Source: Vibrio tetraodonis (GTDB lineage Bacteria > Pseudomonadota > Gammaproteobacteria > Enterobacterales > Vibrionaceae). From it: 64,000 nucleotides of DNA. A model generated the notes under the pieces. That model was given only the letters and a program-made list of their open reading frames with translations. It did no database searches and had not been told where the DNA came from. The position numbers were made by a program, and so were the translations under genes. Each line of letters starts with the position of its first letter. Position 1 is the first letter of the stretch. Below are positions 9,022-18,938 of this stretch, piece after piece. Where the stretch lies: contig NZ_QLYY01000005.1 of the NCBI RefSeq assembly GCF_003350295.1, positions 1-64,000 of the forward strand. Direction: 5' to 3'.

Positions 9022-9810
9022 TTATAACAGTTTATTTTTGTATTGTTCTGGCGTCTGTCCAGCGTACTTTTTAAACATTGCGATAAATGGGCTGGCTTGA
9101 CGATAGCCAAGGGTTAACGCCACCTCTTTAACCGAGTGCCCCTTTCTTAGCAATTCCATCGAGTAGAGGTAGCGAACTCTTAGCCTCCACTCGGTGAAAC
9201 TCATTCCTAACTCAGACTGACAATATCTCGCTAAAGTACGTTCTGTGGAATGCACTGTTTCTGCCCATTGTGCAAGGCTTCTATTATCCAGAGGGTTTTC
9301 TTCCACTTCCGCTAATATTTTTACTAAGTATTTGTTATCTGAAGAGGGTAAGAAATGATGCTGTGTATCCTGAGTGGCCAGTTGATCAAGTAAGACCTGA
9401 ATCAACCTCTTATCCTGTTCCGTCTGAGGTATACTAATATTTCTGGTGCGAAAATCATCAATGATGGTCAAAGCGATTGGAGAAATTTTTATCAAACTCG
9501 TACTACTAGGAAAATATTTTGTTAGCCGCTGAGCAATGTTTAAAGAGCAGTATGACAAAGGTTTTCGGTTATAACTGGTATGCATCACACCCGCAGGAAC
9601 CCAAATCGCTAAATGAGGCGGAGCAAGAAATCGAGTGCCTTCCGCTTCCATTTCTAAAATACCCCCACTAATAAGCTGCACTTGTCCCCATGGGTGGCTA
9701 TGTATACGTGTTTCCGTATTCGACAGAAAAGCTTCGAAATTCATGAAAACGTCAGAGGGTGCTCTATCAATAGATAAGGATGGATGAAGGTGTTTAACCG
9801 ACTTTCTCAC
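9022..9810 (-). CDS. AraC family regulator with N-terminal cupin
   Basis: A transcription factor with a cupin sensor (HSHPWGQVQLISGGILEMEA, about residues 37-56, then WVPAGVMHTSYNRKP) and a C-terminal double helix-turn-helix (SLAQWAETVHSTERTLARYC and VKEVALTLGYRQASPFIAMF). The arrangement resembles the NimR/YeaM group, whose members often control adjacent efflux genes. Here the neighbour is the convergent peptidase gene, with 14 bp between the stops, and no transporter is adjacent. The effector is unknown. The length of 262 aa is normal. Confidence 0.88.
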   Translation of the reverse strand: MRKSVKHLHPSLSIDRAPSDVFMNFEAFLSNTETRIHSHPWGQVQLISGGILEMEAEGTRFLAPPHLAIWVPAGVMHTSYNRKPLSYCSLNIAQRLTKYFPSSTSLIKISPIALTIIDDFRTRNISIPQTEQDKRLIQVLLDQLATQDTQHHFLPSSDNKYLVKILAEVEENPLDNRSLAQWAETVHSTERTLARYCQSELGMSFTEWRLRVRYLYSMELLRKGHSVKEVALTLGYRQASPFIAMFKKYAGQTPEQYKNKLL

Positions 9811-9950
9811 ACTTGTTACCCCAGCAAATAGGTCTTAGATGGAACTTCCAATCTCACTAAGACCAATTTCAATTGCCATACAGTGTAAAATATTATTAAT
9901 GCTATGTCGAAACAATGACTAGCCTTCACTATGGTATGTTAATTGGATAG

Positions 9951-10769
9951 CTATAACATAAACTTTTGTTGTAAAGCACAAAAGTTTAGCCCTTCAATCA
10001 AGGAGTTAACTCCTTCTAAGCTTTCATCCTCAAACTTAATACCATACTTATAATAGCGCCCTATTTTTGAGACATTTTTCACCAGGGCTTTCAATGTTTC
10101 CTCTATGACTGGAACGTCTTTGTTTGAGCTGCAAATACTAAGGTGAACCAAAGACCCGATCCGATAATTGGCTTGATCTCTATCAACCACAATCAAACAG
10201 CCTTGTTGAGAAATATCCCTAATTTGACATGGATATTTTTTACCCTCTGGATCTAAAATGCCGTTGAGATTGATTTCTAAACGCGCGCTCTCACGCAAAC
10301 CAATGACAACCTGAGTGGCAGCAGGCAGTGTAACTAAAAGTATATCGGTGGCCCCTCCACTTAACACATATTCAATTTTGGTCTTAAAATACACCCGAGC
10401 GCCTTCCCCTTTGGGAGAAATAACACAGGCCTGAAGAGGATAACCTTGACGCATGTATATGAGTTTTTCTTGAGGAGATACCGTTGGCATCTCAAGTAAC
10501 AAAATACTTTTTGAGTGTAGACCTATGTATTTCGTGCGACATTTCAGTACCTTGCCAGTGGGAGTAGAAATAACGCAGGCAACATCACAAAGTGGCATAA
10601 CCGTATCAAAAGCATCTTCACCACGACGAATCGTACTCGCTGTTTCTGACGGGCCACTATTGCTACTTTCTTCGTGATCGACGTTTGACGAACTACTTTG
10701 AAGGTTATCTTCAGAACTTAGTTGCTGGTTTGAATCCGTTTGATTTGTTTCTGCGACACCCAAAGCCAA
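9951..10769 (-). CDS. PilZ-domain c-di-GMP effector, YcgR-like
   Basis: Order: a Ser/Gln-rich flexible N-terminus (residues 1-55), a YcgR-N-like barrel (about 60-155), then a PilZ domain with RESAR (RxxxR) and DISQQG (D/NxSxxG), the full c-di-GMP signature. It probably couples c-di-GMP to motility or surface behaviour. The annotated start is a TTG at 10769, but the AGAGAGG ribosome site lies only two bases from it. A TTG at 10763, two codons later, has better spacing and may be the true start. 272 aa, monocistronic. Confidence 0.85.
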   Translation of the reverse strand: MALGVAETNQTDSNQQLSSEDNLQSSSSNVDHEESSNSGPSETASTIRRGEDAFDTVMPLCDVACVISTPTGKVLKCRTKYIGLHSKSILLLEMPTVSPQEKLIYMRQGYPLQACVISPKGEGARVYFKTKIEYVLSGGATDILLVTLPAATQVVIGLRESARLEINLNGILDPEGKKYPCQIRDISQQGCLIVVDRDQANYRIGSLVHLSICSSNKDVPVIEETLKALVKNVSKIGRYYKYGIKFEDESLEGVNSLIEGLNFCALQQKFML

Positions 10770-11039
10770 GCCCTCTCTTATAACTGTTTATTGTCTAAAC
10801 TTTAGTATGAAAAAGCGCACATATAAAAATACAAAGTAAGACTCTGTTCACATTATTCTTATCTATCGATGTTAAGCAGCATAGAGGCCACACTCCAGCT
10901 TTGTAACATAATTCTGCTAAACCCTCTCAAAGTCTCATTTTTGAGCGAAAAATTCCAACGTTAAACCATAGTAAGCAACCAGGTGCCTATAGTTTTGTTT
11001 AGTTCTGAGAAAACACTATGATCTAACAAATGGAGATTA

Positions 11040-13361
11040 ATGATGTCACTACGTCTCAGGTTCATACTCGCCGTATTGGGAGCAATCACCCTCTCTCTTG
11101 TTGCAAGCACATCCATTAGTACTTACTTATCGACGCAAGAAATGCGTTCTGTGTTGCTCAAACAAAGTCGAGACAAATTGACCGCCAAAAAAGAGCTGGT
11201 TCGGGCCGAGGTGGAGAATTATTTCTCCGACATCGAAGGACAAATCATTTCCATGGCCAACAACATCGCAACCAGAGAAGCAGCGGTTGACTTTACGCAA
11301 GCTTTCCAATCGTATGAACCTATCAGGCGAATCAATTCTTCAGAAGTAAAATCTAAGGTCAATAATTACTATCTGAGAGAGTTTGCGGTTCGGTATGACC
11401 AGCTCAATACAGATAAAGTTAGTATTCCAGATATGTTTTCCGGTTTAACCGATTTAACCTATAATATGCAGTTTGACTTTATTGCTGATAACCCCAATCC
11501 ACTGAGTAACAAAGATAAACTGACCGTAATAGAGAATTCATCAAGATATGCGAGAGAGCATGAGCGTTTCCACGACTCTTTTCGCCAGTTTCTCCAAACC
11601 TTTGGCTTCTATGATATTTTTATTGTCGACCCAGAAAGCGGCCATATTGTCTACAGCGTGTTTAAAGAACTCGATTTTGCGACCAGTCTAAAAACGGGGC
11701 CTTATTCAAACTCCGGCATAGGACAAGCATTCCAAAAAGCATTATCTTTAGATAAAGGAGAAGTATACCTTACTGACTTTGCCCCTTATCTACCCTCCTA
11801 CAACGCACCTGCAAGCTTTATGTCCACTCCGATTGTCGACAAGGGCAATCTGGTTGGCATACTCATTTTTCAAATGCCCATTGATGAGATTAACAATATT
11901 ATGACTCAAGATGGTCATTGGAAAAGTAGAGGGTTTGGTAACTCAGGAGAAATCTATCTTGTGGGCTCTGATGGCACATTAAGGAATGAGAGCCGATTTT
12001 TGATGGAAGACAAAAGCGCATATCTTGAAACCATTCGAAAAAAAGGGATTAGCGCCGCCAGAGATATCGAACTTAAAAACACCAGTATCTCTTTACAGCC
12101 GGTGGATACTCCGGGAATCACTGAAGCATTGAGAGGCATCAATGGCTTTGATATCTTCGAAGACTATCGAGGGGTTCCTGTCCTGTCTGCCTATGGACCA
12201 GTCAAAGTGCCCAATCAAGTTTGGGCAATCATGTCGGAAGTAGACGAAGAAGAAGCCTTTGCACCTAAAGAAGCCTTGGGCAATTACATTGCGTCAGCTG
12301 GCGCTGTAACAACCCTTGTGATGGCTATCATTTTTGGTGGTCTGACTATCTTTTTAGTCAACTATTTACTCAGACCACTCTATGTATTGAAACATCAATT
12401 CAATGAGTTGAACTCTAAAGACGCAAATTTAAATACTCGATTAAGAATGTCTAACATTCCAGAGTTTGACTCAGTGACACAAAGTGTGAATACCTTTATT
12501 GAACAGATAAAAGTTATCATAGACTCGGTGAAAGCCAGTACCAAGGTGATCACTCACTCAAGCAAGCAACTTAGTAAGATCACCGATAATTCATATAAAG
12601 CGGCGGAAGATCAAACCATACAAGCAAGCAGTGTCACCGAATCCATGATGCAATTTAATGAGGCATTGCTTGAGGTTTCACAAAGTAGTGCCGCCGCATC
12701 CGACTACACCCACCAATGCAGAGAAAGTGCATTACTCAACTCAGAGCAAGCTCAGCAAGCAGCACAATTTGTTGAACGTACAGGGCATGAAGTACAATCT
12801 TCTGCCGAAGCACTTTCAGAATTGCAGGATGAAGTACAAAGAATAAACAGTGTTTTGAAAATTATTACAGGTATCGCAGAGCAAACCAATTTGCTTGCTT
12901 TGAACGCAGCCATTGAAGCAGCACGAGCAGGCGAAAGTGGACGCGGCTTTGCCGTCGTAGCTGATGAAGTGCGTCAACTCGCTACAAAAACCCAGAACAG
13001 CACCATAGATATCCAAAGTAATATATCTCGTTTATCAGAAGTGACACTATCGACAGTCAACTCTATGGAGCGCAGTAACCTCTCGGCCCAAGAGGGTATT
13101 AAACTGGTGAGCGATGTAAGCAGTAACCTACGTGATTTAAGCTCAAAAATTGACGATCTTGCGACGATTAATGCTACCGTTGCCGCAGCGACGGAAGAAC
13201 AAAAAGTCAGTTGTGATGAGATCAATAGAAACATATCAAACGTTAAGGATTCTTCTGGCGATCTCAGAAATGCATCGGAAGAAATTGATTGTGCCGCACT
13301 TGGACTCGCTGAGGTCTCAGGTAGTTTACAAGAATTAGTCAACCGCTTTAAAGTCGCTTAA
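11040..13361 (+). CDS. Methyl-accepting chemotaxis protein with large periplasmic domain
   Basis: TM1 is about residues 5-27, followed by an unusually long periplasmic sensor (about 30-410) with a membrane-distal helical part and a Cache-like half ([15 protein letters not shown] and later [15 protein letters not shown]). TM2 is about 415-443, then HAMP and a signalling domain with the conserved tip [20 protein letters not shown] near 611-630. The layout resembles HlyB-type transducers of Vibrio. The ligand is unknown. It starts at ATG-ATG behind GGAG. It is separated from the convergent EAL-HDOD gene by a strong terminator. Confidence 0.92.
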   Translation: MMSLRLRFILAVLGAITLSLVASTSISTYLSTQEMRSVLLKQSRDKLTAKKELVRAEVENYFSDIEGQIISMANNIATREAAVDFTQAFQSYEPIRRINSSEVKSKVNNYYLREFAVRYDQLNTDKVSIPDMFSGLTDLTYNMQFDFIADNPNPLSNKDKLTVIENSSRYAREHERFHDSFRQFLQTFGFYDIFIVDPESGHIVYSVFKELDFATSLKTGPYSNSGIGQAFQKALSLDKGEVYLTDFAPYLPSYNAPASFMSTPIVDKGNLVGILIFQMPIDEINNIMTQDGHWKSRGFGNSGEIYLVGSDGTLRNESRFLMEDKSAYLETIRKKGISAARDIELKNTSISLQPVDTPGITEALRGINGFDIFEDYRGVPVLSAYGPVKVPNQVWAIMSEVDEEEAFAPKEALGNYIASAGAVTTLVMAIIFGGLTIFLVNYLLRPLYVLKHQFNELNSKDANLNTRLRMSNIPEFDSVTQSVNTFIEQIKVIIDSVKASTKVITHSSKQLSKITDNSYKAAEDQTIQASSVTESMMQFNEALLEVSQSSAAASDYTHQCRESALLNSEQAQQAAQFVERTGHEVQSSAEALSELQDEVQRINSVLKIITGIAEQTNLLALNAAIEAARAGESGRGFAVVADEVRQLATKTQNSTIDIQSNISRLSEVTLSTVNSMERSNLSAQEGIKLVSDVSSNLRDLSSKIDDLATINATVAAATEEQKVSCDEINRNISNVKDSSGDLRNASEEIDCAALGLAEVSGSLQELVNRFKVA

Positions 13362-13382
13362 TTTCTAACTGGATATAATAGG

Positions 13383-13410
13383 AAGGCTCACTTTTTAAGT
13401 GAGCCTTTTC
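13383..13410. terminator. Rho-independent terminator
   Basis: The 11-bp stem AAGGCTCACTT/AAGTGAGCCTT has a TTT loop and the T-run TTTT. It ends the mcp transcript and may also stop the convergent EAL-HDOD transcript. Confidence 0.85.
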
Positions 13411-13439
13411 AGTTTCCAAATATTTTATTGAGTCGCTAT

Positions 13440-14675
13440 TTATGAGCTAAAGTCATTAATCCAACTATTCGCTTTATCTAAACACGTCATTATGGTCTTA
13501 TCATCAAGCATTGTTTTGGATTGCAGACTCTCTAACGCTTTCCAATCCAATATTTCGATAGCCTCAGCAATACCTAATAAATCTCCTAAGGTCCCTTCCC
13601 TATGAACCAATGCAGCAACAAGAGAATCGGAAAGTGTTAATGAAGCCAGCACATCTTTTAAAGCCATATCGAGTAAACCGTCGATAAGAGATAACATGCC
13701 ACATAAGTACGCTGACTCAGAAACCGACGTATCATTAACATTCTGAGCCAGTCCTTCCATAAACTTGGCACGTATCAATAAATTTCTGAGTAATATAGAG
13801 GGTTTACTTGGCGAAAGTGCCGAGGCCATTGAATAAGTAACGTACTTGCGTACCCTAGCTCCGCCTAGATAGGAAAGCGCTTGCTGCGTGCTTTCTATCC
13901 GTGTACTCACTCGTGAATCGCTGTTAACAAAATTGAGTAGCTGAACGGAAAGTGCAGGGTTGCGCTCAACGATTTGATTAACCTTTACAATATCGATATC
14001 TTTTTTAGCAACTAATGCCGATAGTTTGAATGTGTCGACAGCAGAAGCGGTGAGCTTTTGGGTTTTGATTACCTCTGGCTTTTGATAAAAATAGCCCTGA
14101 AATAAGTCAAAACCACATTTTTGCGCTTGAACAAATTCTTTATGGTCTTCAACTTTTTCGGCGATAAACTGGATATCCGTGTTCTTGAAGTCTCGAATAA
14201 TACTCGCACATTGATCAAAAGATAACTCTCTGACATCGAGCTTGATAAAGTCAATCAAAGGATAGAAACGATCCCACTCGGGAGCGGGAACAAAATCGTC
14301 AAGTGCCACTAAATAATCTTTTTGCTTTAGATCGACAATAGCATCATACAGCTCTTGAGTTGCCGAGCATGTCTCCAATATTTCAACCACAATATCTTCG
14401 GGCGAAAAGTCACAGGGAACCCCTTCAATCAGATCAATGTATTCAAAGTTGACCAAGCCTCTTTTCTCACTGAGATTTCGTTTTTGTAGAGTCAGAAACT
14501 GCTCCGATAGCAAACGCATCGTGGCTCTTTGCCCATAGGGTGTATTAAACGCATTAGTGTCACCTTCTCGGTACAAAAGTTCAAAGGCAAACAATTGTTT
14601 GTTTTTGTCGATGATAGGCTGCCTCGCCACAACCGACACCTTGGTAGGTCGAGTATTCTTAGTTATCTGATTCAT
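13440..14675 (-). CDS. EAL-HDOD (YuxH-type) signalling protein, degenerate EAL
   Basis: The N-terminal EAL fold (about residues 15-210) is followed by an HDOD domain (about 215-400; VKVNQIVERNPALSVQLLNF). The signature Glu motif is ELLYR instead of EAL/EVL with its usual context, and the DDFGxGYSS loop is DDFVPAPEW, so hydrolysis of c-di-GMP is unlikely although FIKLD and QGYFYQKP are kept. Family members act as protein-interaction regulators of motility or biofilm. Length 411 aa. Its convergent partner is an mcp gene, which fits a role near chemotaxis but does not prove it. Confidence 0.88.
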   Translation of the reverse strand: MNQITKNTRPTKVSVVARQPIIDKNKQLFAFELLYREGDTNAFNTPYGQRATMRLLSEQFLTLQKRNLSEKRGLVNFEYIDLIEGVPCDFSPEDIVVEILETCSATQELYDAIVDLKQKDYLVALDDFVPAPEWDRFYPLIDFIKLDVRELSFDQCASIIRDFKNTDIQFIAEKVEDHKEFVQAQKCGFDLFQGYFYQKPEVIKTQKLTASAVDTFKLSALVAKKDIDIVKVNQIVERNPALSVQLLNFVNSDSRVSTRIESTQQALSYLGGARVRKYVTYSMASALSPSKPSILLRNLLIRAKFMEGLAQNVNDTSVSESAYLCGMLSLIDGLLDMALKDVLASLTLSDSLVAALVHREGTLGDLLGIAEAIEILDWKALESLQSKTMLDDKTIMTCLDKANSWINDFSS

Positions 14676-14969
14676 AATATTACCTGACGCTGGTTAACAG
14701 ATGCCATACAAACATCTCTTTCACTGGGTTCTGTTGAAACATAATTGTTTTACCGAAAGTGTAGACGAGGTTTAGCGCTTTAAATTAGTGGCAGCCGAAA
14801 ACGTCGAACACCCCACAAACAGCCGAATGCAACAAGTCAACCAAGTTAAAGAACACAGTCTAGTGATGCATAGACATACTTACTCAATATCATATTATTC
14901 GGTGATTGAGTTGCTTTCATGGTCACAAGACGTAAAATTGCGTCATTCCCTCATACAAGGATACTGTAA

Positions 14970-15734
14970 GTGAAAGCCATTAAGCGTCATCAAGAAATCA
15001 TAGAGCTGGTGCAGACACAAGGTTTTGTAAGTACTGATGAATTGGTTGAGCGTTTCAGCGTCAGCCCTCAAACTATACGCCGAGATCTCAACGAATTAGC
15101 TGATGATAATAAGATTCGTCGCAATCACGGTGGTGCCACCATCACATCAAGTGCTGAGAACTCCTCTTATCAAACTCGCCAAATCGCTTATCAAAAAGAG
15201 AAGTCACAAATTGCTTTAGAACTTGCAAAACACATTCCTGATGGTGCTACCTTGTTTATTGATATTGGAACCACTCCCGAAGCCATAGCGCGGGCTTTGC
15301 TCAGTAATCACCACCATCTACGTGTGGTTACAAATAATATCAATGTCGCGACAATCCTGATGTCCAAGCCTGATTTTAAAGTCATACTTGCTGGTGGAGA
15401 AGTTCGCGGAAAAGATGGCGGTGTTACAGGTGAAGCAACCCTTGATTTTATCTCACAATTTAGGCTCGACTTTGGTATTTTAGGGATCTCAGGAATTGAT
15501 TATGATGGCTCCCTACTCGACTTCGATTATCACGAAGTACGAGTGAAAAGAGCCATTATTGAAAACAGCCGCTCAGTATTACTCGGTGTCGATCACAGTA
15601 AGTTTGGCCGTAACGCTATGGTGAAGCTAGGTACTATCGCCGATGTTGATCTCATCATCACAGACAGAAAAGCGCCCAAAGAAATTGAAAGCTTCGCCAA
15701 AAATAATGACACAATATTACAAGTCGTCACATAA
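14970..15734 (+). CDS. glpR: Glycerol-3-phosphate regulon repressor GlpR (DeoR family)
   Basis: A DeoR-family repressor of glycerol genes that responds to glycerol-3-phosphate. The helix-turn-helix FVSTDELVERFSVSPQTIRR is at about residues 19-38, and the sugar-phosphate sensor contains LFIDIGTTPEA and FISQFRLDFGILGISGID, almost identical to E. coli GlpR. The start is GTG (14970) with AAGG ten bases upstream, aligning with the E. coli N-terminus. No glp gene lies beside it in the window, so it acts in trans. 254 aa, normal length. Confidence 0.93.
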   Translation: MKAIKRHQEIIELVQTQGFVSTDELVERFSVSPQTIRRDLNELADDNKIRRNHGGATITSSAENSSYQTRQIAYQKEKSQIALELAKHIPDGATLFIDIGTTPEAIARALLSNHHHLRVVTNNINVATILMSKPDFKVILAGGEVRGKDGGVTGEATLDFISQFRLDFGILGISGIDYDGSLLDFDYHEVRVKRAIIENSRSVLLGVDHSKFGRNAMVKLGTIADVDLIITDRKAPKEIESFAKNNDTILQVVT

Positions 15735-15739
15735 ACAAT

Positions 15740-15770
15740 AAAAAGGTAGAACGCTTCAAAGCGCTCTACC
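15740..15770 (-). terminator. Rho-independent terminator, reading from the MOSC fusion gene
   Basis: GGTAGAACGC/GCGCTCTACC pairs with one mismatch around a TTCAAA loop. On the minus strand it is followed by a T-run (15744-15740). It lies between the convergent glpR and MOSC-fusion genes. Confidence 0.7.
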
Positions 15771-15786
15771 CAGCTTACGTCCAAAA

Positions 15787-17604
15787 CTAGCTAGTAACGT
15801 CGATATCCGTCTCAGGCACACAGCAGCATGCGAGTGCAATCCCCATATTTCGCTCAGAATCTTGCAAACCCGGAACATCAGGCTGATGAACCTTACCTGA
15901 CTGAATCGTCACTTTACACGCACCACACAAGCCAGCTCGACAACTGTTCGCAATACTTATTCCAGCCTCTTCTGCTTGATCTAACAGCGGCTTTTGGTTG
16001 TCGCCCGTAAAAACATGCCCGTTAACACTGAGTTGAAGCGATTTTAATGGCTTCGCGCTTATGTTAGAGACACCAAACGCCTCTTGGTGATAGCAGTCTT
16101 CGGGTAACCCTTTTTTCAGCAACAAGCTTTTCGCCTTTTGCATAAATTCATCTGGGCCACAGACAAAGACCTGTTTTTTCTCCACATCTTTGATCTGTTT
16201 GAGGTGCGATAGGGTCAAACGCCCCTTTAAGCCAAACCAATCAATAGGAGGTTGCGATAAAGAGATTAATACTCTCAAGCCCGGATGCTTCTGTTTTAAT
16301 TCATCGAGTTCTTCTTTGTATGGAATATCCTCGACACTTCGGCACTGATGATAGAAGAACACATCGTCCGCTTGATCGTTATCAGACAAATATCTGAGCA
16401 TCGAAAGCATCGGTGTCACACCGCTTCCCGCAGACAAGAGAAGAATGGGCTTATTGCACTGCTCATCCAGATGAAAGCTGCCCTGCGGATATTCACACAC
16501 CAAAGAATCGCCAACATTCAAATGCTCATGGAGCCAGTTTGATACTCGACCGTCGTCAATACGTTTTACCGAGATCGCTAGTCGACCAGGTCTTGATGGG
16601 CTGGAAGATAAGGTATAACGCCTTGCAACCCTCTCGTCACCGATTTGAATCGAAATCGGTAGGTGTTGCCCTGGCAAATACTTAGGCACTATGCCAGATT
16701 GAGGTTCCAACCAAAAGGTAATGAAGTCTCTTGCCAAAGGTTCTTTTTCAACACAAGTCATCTTTAACTGTGTTGGCGAGTTGTCTGGATAGAATTCTTT
16801 TTCCTTATACTCAAGGACTTCAATTCGATCACCTTGGCGAATCATACCCTCATTTTTTGCAACAAGGTTTTGCCCAAAAAATACACCACCTCGCTCATTC
16901 GCTCTAAACTGAGACAAGGTTTTAAGCGGCTCTTTGGTCTCTCGAAGTTTACCTGTACTCACATCGACGGTAGTCATAATGCAGCGTTCACAAGGCTTTA
17001 CAGACTCAAATTCCACTTCACCAATGCGAATACGCTTCCAGCTGTCCTCTTCAAATGGCTCGGTTGTTGATACAATGAGATTGGAACGAAACTGATCCAT
17101 TGAATGTTGCTGAGGACTACGGCGATTAAGTTCATCAAGCGATCCTTGCCCTATCACAAGCATGGGGTACCCGTCGGCAAAACTCACATTATGCCCTACT
17201 TTTTCACGTATTCGGTTTGATTGTTCACCACTAAAGAGCAGTTCAACTCTTAAATTCAGTACATCGCTAAACCAATCATCAGCCTCATCTGTGGTTGTAT
17301 AAGCCGCAAAGTTATCTTTCCAGACTTGAGCTGGCGTCTCTTGCATTTTAAAGTCAGAATATCGAAGCTTAAGCGGTGATTTGCCCTCGGCAACAAAAAT
17401 TAAGCCATCGGCGGTTAAGCTCGATTGAATAGTGACCATCTGAGGGTACTTACGTGCTGTGACCATGGAGCCATCAGCTAAGGCCAACATAAAGCGGCGA
17501 TCAAACATAAGGCCCTGCTTTTCCACCCAGCAGTTAGACTGAGTAATGCCACCTAATGACTTAACTGGATACACATTGATTTGAGAAAGGCTTGGTGCTG
17601 ACAT
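15787..17604 (-). CDS. MOSC domain - ferredoxin reductase - [2Fe-2S] ferredoxin fusion
   Basis: A three-part redox protein of 605 aa. Residues 1-270 are MOSC N-barrel plus MOSC (INVYPVKSLGG and the CERC motif in SVKPCERCIMTTVD, the likely molybdenum-cofactor thiol site). Residues about 285-500 form a flavin/NAD(P)H reductase (RRYTLSSSPS for FAD, SAGSGVTPMLSML and FVCGPDEFM for NAD). Residues about 520-605 are a plant-type ferredoxin with CX4CX2C (near 555-563) and a C-terminal cysteine cluster (593-595). By analogy with YcbX/YiiM it may reduce N-hydroxylated compounds using its own electron chain. Monocistronic, ATG start. Confidence 0.9.
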   Translation of the reverse strand: MSAPSLSQINVYPVKSLGGITQSNCWVEKQGLMFDRRFMLALADGSMVTARKYPQMVTIQSSLTADGLIFVAEGKSPLKLRYSDFKMQETPAQVWKDNFAAYTTTDEADDWFSDVLNLRVELLFSGEQSNRIREKVGHNVSFADGYPMLVIGQGSLDELNRRSPQQHSMDQFRSNLIVSTTEPFEEDSWKRIRIGEVEFESVKPCERCIMTTVDVSTGKLRETKEPLKTLSQFRANERGGVFFGQNLVAKNEGMIRQGDRIEVLEYKEKEFYPDNSPTQLKMTCVEKEPLARDFITFWLEPQSGIVPKYLPGQHLPISIQIGDERVARRYTLSSSPSRPGRLAISVKRIDDGRVSNWLHEHLNVGDSLVCEYPQGSFHLDEQCNKPILLLSAGSGVTPMLSMLRYLSDNDQADDVFFYHQCRSVEDIPYKEELDELKQKHPGLRVLISLSQPPIDWFGLKGRLTLSHLKQIKDVEKKQVFVCGPDEFMQKAKSLLLKKGLPEDCYHQEAFGVSNISAKPLKSLQLSVNGHVFTGDNQKPLLDQAEEAGISIANSCRAGLCGACKVTIQSGKVHQPDVPGLQDSERNMGIALACCCVPETDIDVTS

Positions 17605-17784
17605 GCTGTCCCTAATAGTTTTAATTATTTTTGCTATTATACCTAACTCTTGTTGGAATTTTCATATCCGAGTAAATATTGATTAAAAATGTGGTTAAGG
17701 CATAAAGCCCTTATTCTCTTTGATTTACAACGACAAAAATTAGATGCATTTAGCAGCACTTTGCTCTATCATCCCGTCGCCTAG

Positions 17785-17800
17785 ACGTAAGCGTTTGCCT
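17785..17800. promoter_or_regulatory. PurR-type operator upstream of pyrC
   Basis: ACGTAAGCGTTTGCCT matches the PurR consensus ACGCAAACGTTTGCGT at 13 of 16 positions and lies 61 bp before the pyrC start. PurR represses pyrC in E. coli, so the site and the gene agree. Confidence 0.7.
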
Positions 17801-17861
17801 TCTCATTTTTCACGCTTGTTTAGGCTCCAATCCGACAACTAAAATTATGGTGGGAGCAACA

Positions 17862-18890
17862 ATGACAACACTTACGATCACTCGACCCGATGACTGGCAT
17901 GTTCACTTACGCGATGGTGATGTTTTACCTGATACAGTAAGAGATATAAGCCGATATAATGGCCGAGCTCTTATCATGCCCAATACTATCCCACCCGTCA
18001 CTGATACTGAAATGGCGATAGCTTATCGAGATCGCATCATGGCTAACCAGCCCTATTCTCATTTTGAGCCCGTAATGGCTTTGTATTTGACGGATAATAC
18101 GTCGGTAGATGAAATTAAAAAGGCTAAAGCCAGCGGTAAAATTGCGGCCGCAAAATTATACCCGGCCGGTGCGACAACCAATTCAGATTCAGGCGTTACT
18201 TCGGCAAAAAATATCTACCCCGTACTGGAGGCAATGCAAGAAGTCGGAATGCTGCTACTTGTGCATGGCGAAGTCACACATCACGAAGTGGATATTTTTG
18301 ACCGTGAGAAAGAATTTCTTGATACCGTTCTTGCTCCCATCGTAAACGACTTCCCAAATCTTAAAATCGTGCTTGAGCATATTACCACTGCTGATGCCGT
18401 AAACTTCGTCAATAACGCTAACGATAACCTTGCCGCAACTATTACGGCGCACCACCTTCTCTACAATCGTAACCACATGCTTGTGGGAGGGATTAAACCC
18501 CATTTCTACTGCTTACCGATTTTAAAGCGTAATACCCACCAAGCTGCTCTGATTAGTGCAGCCACCAGTGGTAGCAAGAAGTTTTTCTTGGGCACTGACT
18601 CAGCTCCCCATGCCAAGGGAATGAAAGAAGCAGCGTGCGGCTGTGCAGGCTCTTACACTGCCCATGCAGCACTAGAACTATACGCAGAAGTGTTTGAACA
18701 AGAAGGTAAGTTAGAAAACTTGGAAGCTTTTGCAAGCCACAATGGGCCAGATTTCTATGGTCTTGCTAGAAACTCAGATACGGTAACACTGACAAAAGAA
18801 GAGTGGCATGTCCCAGAGTCCATGCCGTTTGGCAATGATATCGTTGTACCAATTAGAGCCGGTGAAAAGATACACTGGAAAGTCTCATAG
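17862..18890 (+). CDS. pyrC: Dihydroorotase
   Basis: Cyclises carbamoyl-aspartate to dihydroorotate in pyrimidine synthesis, in the cytosol. Metal ligands are visible: [11 protein letters not shown] (HxH) near the N-terminus, AAKLYPAG with the bridging Lys around residue 98, later His residues in LVHGEV and VLEHIT, and the Asp in [10 protein letters not shown] choose the ATG at 17862 because GGTGGGAG lies just upstream, giving 342 aa, the usual length of the short PyrC class. An ATG at 17847 is in frame but has no ribosome site. A PurR-like operator and a 3' terminator frame the gene as a single transcript. Confidence 0.97.
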   Translation: MTTLTITRPDDWHVHLRDGDVLPDTVRDISRYNGRALIMPNTIPPVTDTEMAIAYRDRIMANQPYSHFEPVMALYLTDNTSVDEIKKAKASGKIAAAKLYPAGATTNSDSGVTSAKNIYPVLEAMQEVGMLLLVHGEVTHHEVDIFDREKEFLDTVLAPIVNDFPNLKIVLEHITTADAVNFVNNANDNLAATITAHHLLYNRNHMLVGGIKPHFYCLPILKRNTHQAALISAATSGSKKFFLGTDSAPHAKGMKEAACGCAGSYTAHAALELYAEVFEQEGKLENLEAFASHNGPDFYGLARNSDTVTLTKEEWHVPESMPFGNDIVVPIRAGEKIHWKVS

Positions 18891-18906
18891 ACTGGAGCTC
18901 TACAGA

Positions 18907-18928
18907 AAGGCCACTCATGTGTGGCCTT
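18907..18928. terminator. Terminator hairpin between pyrC and the PepSY gene
   Basis: AAGGCCAC/GTGGCCTT with a TCATGT loop follows pyrC. On the minus strand it follows the end of the PepSY gene, so it probably serves both. The T-run is weak in both directions. Confidence 0.6.
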
Positions 18929-18938
18929 ATTCTATCGC

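Noticed and set aside
14788..14973. 61-codon frame upstream of glpR as a leader peptide gene
   Set aside because: It overlaps the glpR start, lacks a ribosome site and has no attenuator-like codon run.
16348..17070. Plus-strand frames inside the MOSC fusion gene
   Set aside because: They are antisense to a well-conserved protein and show no recognisable product.
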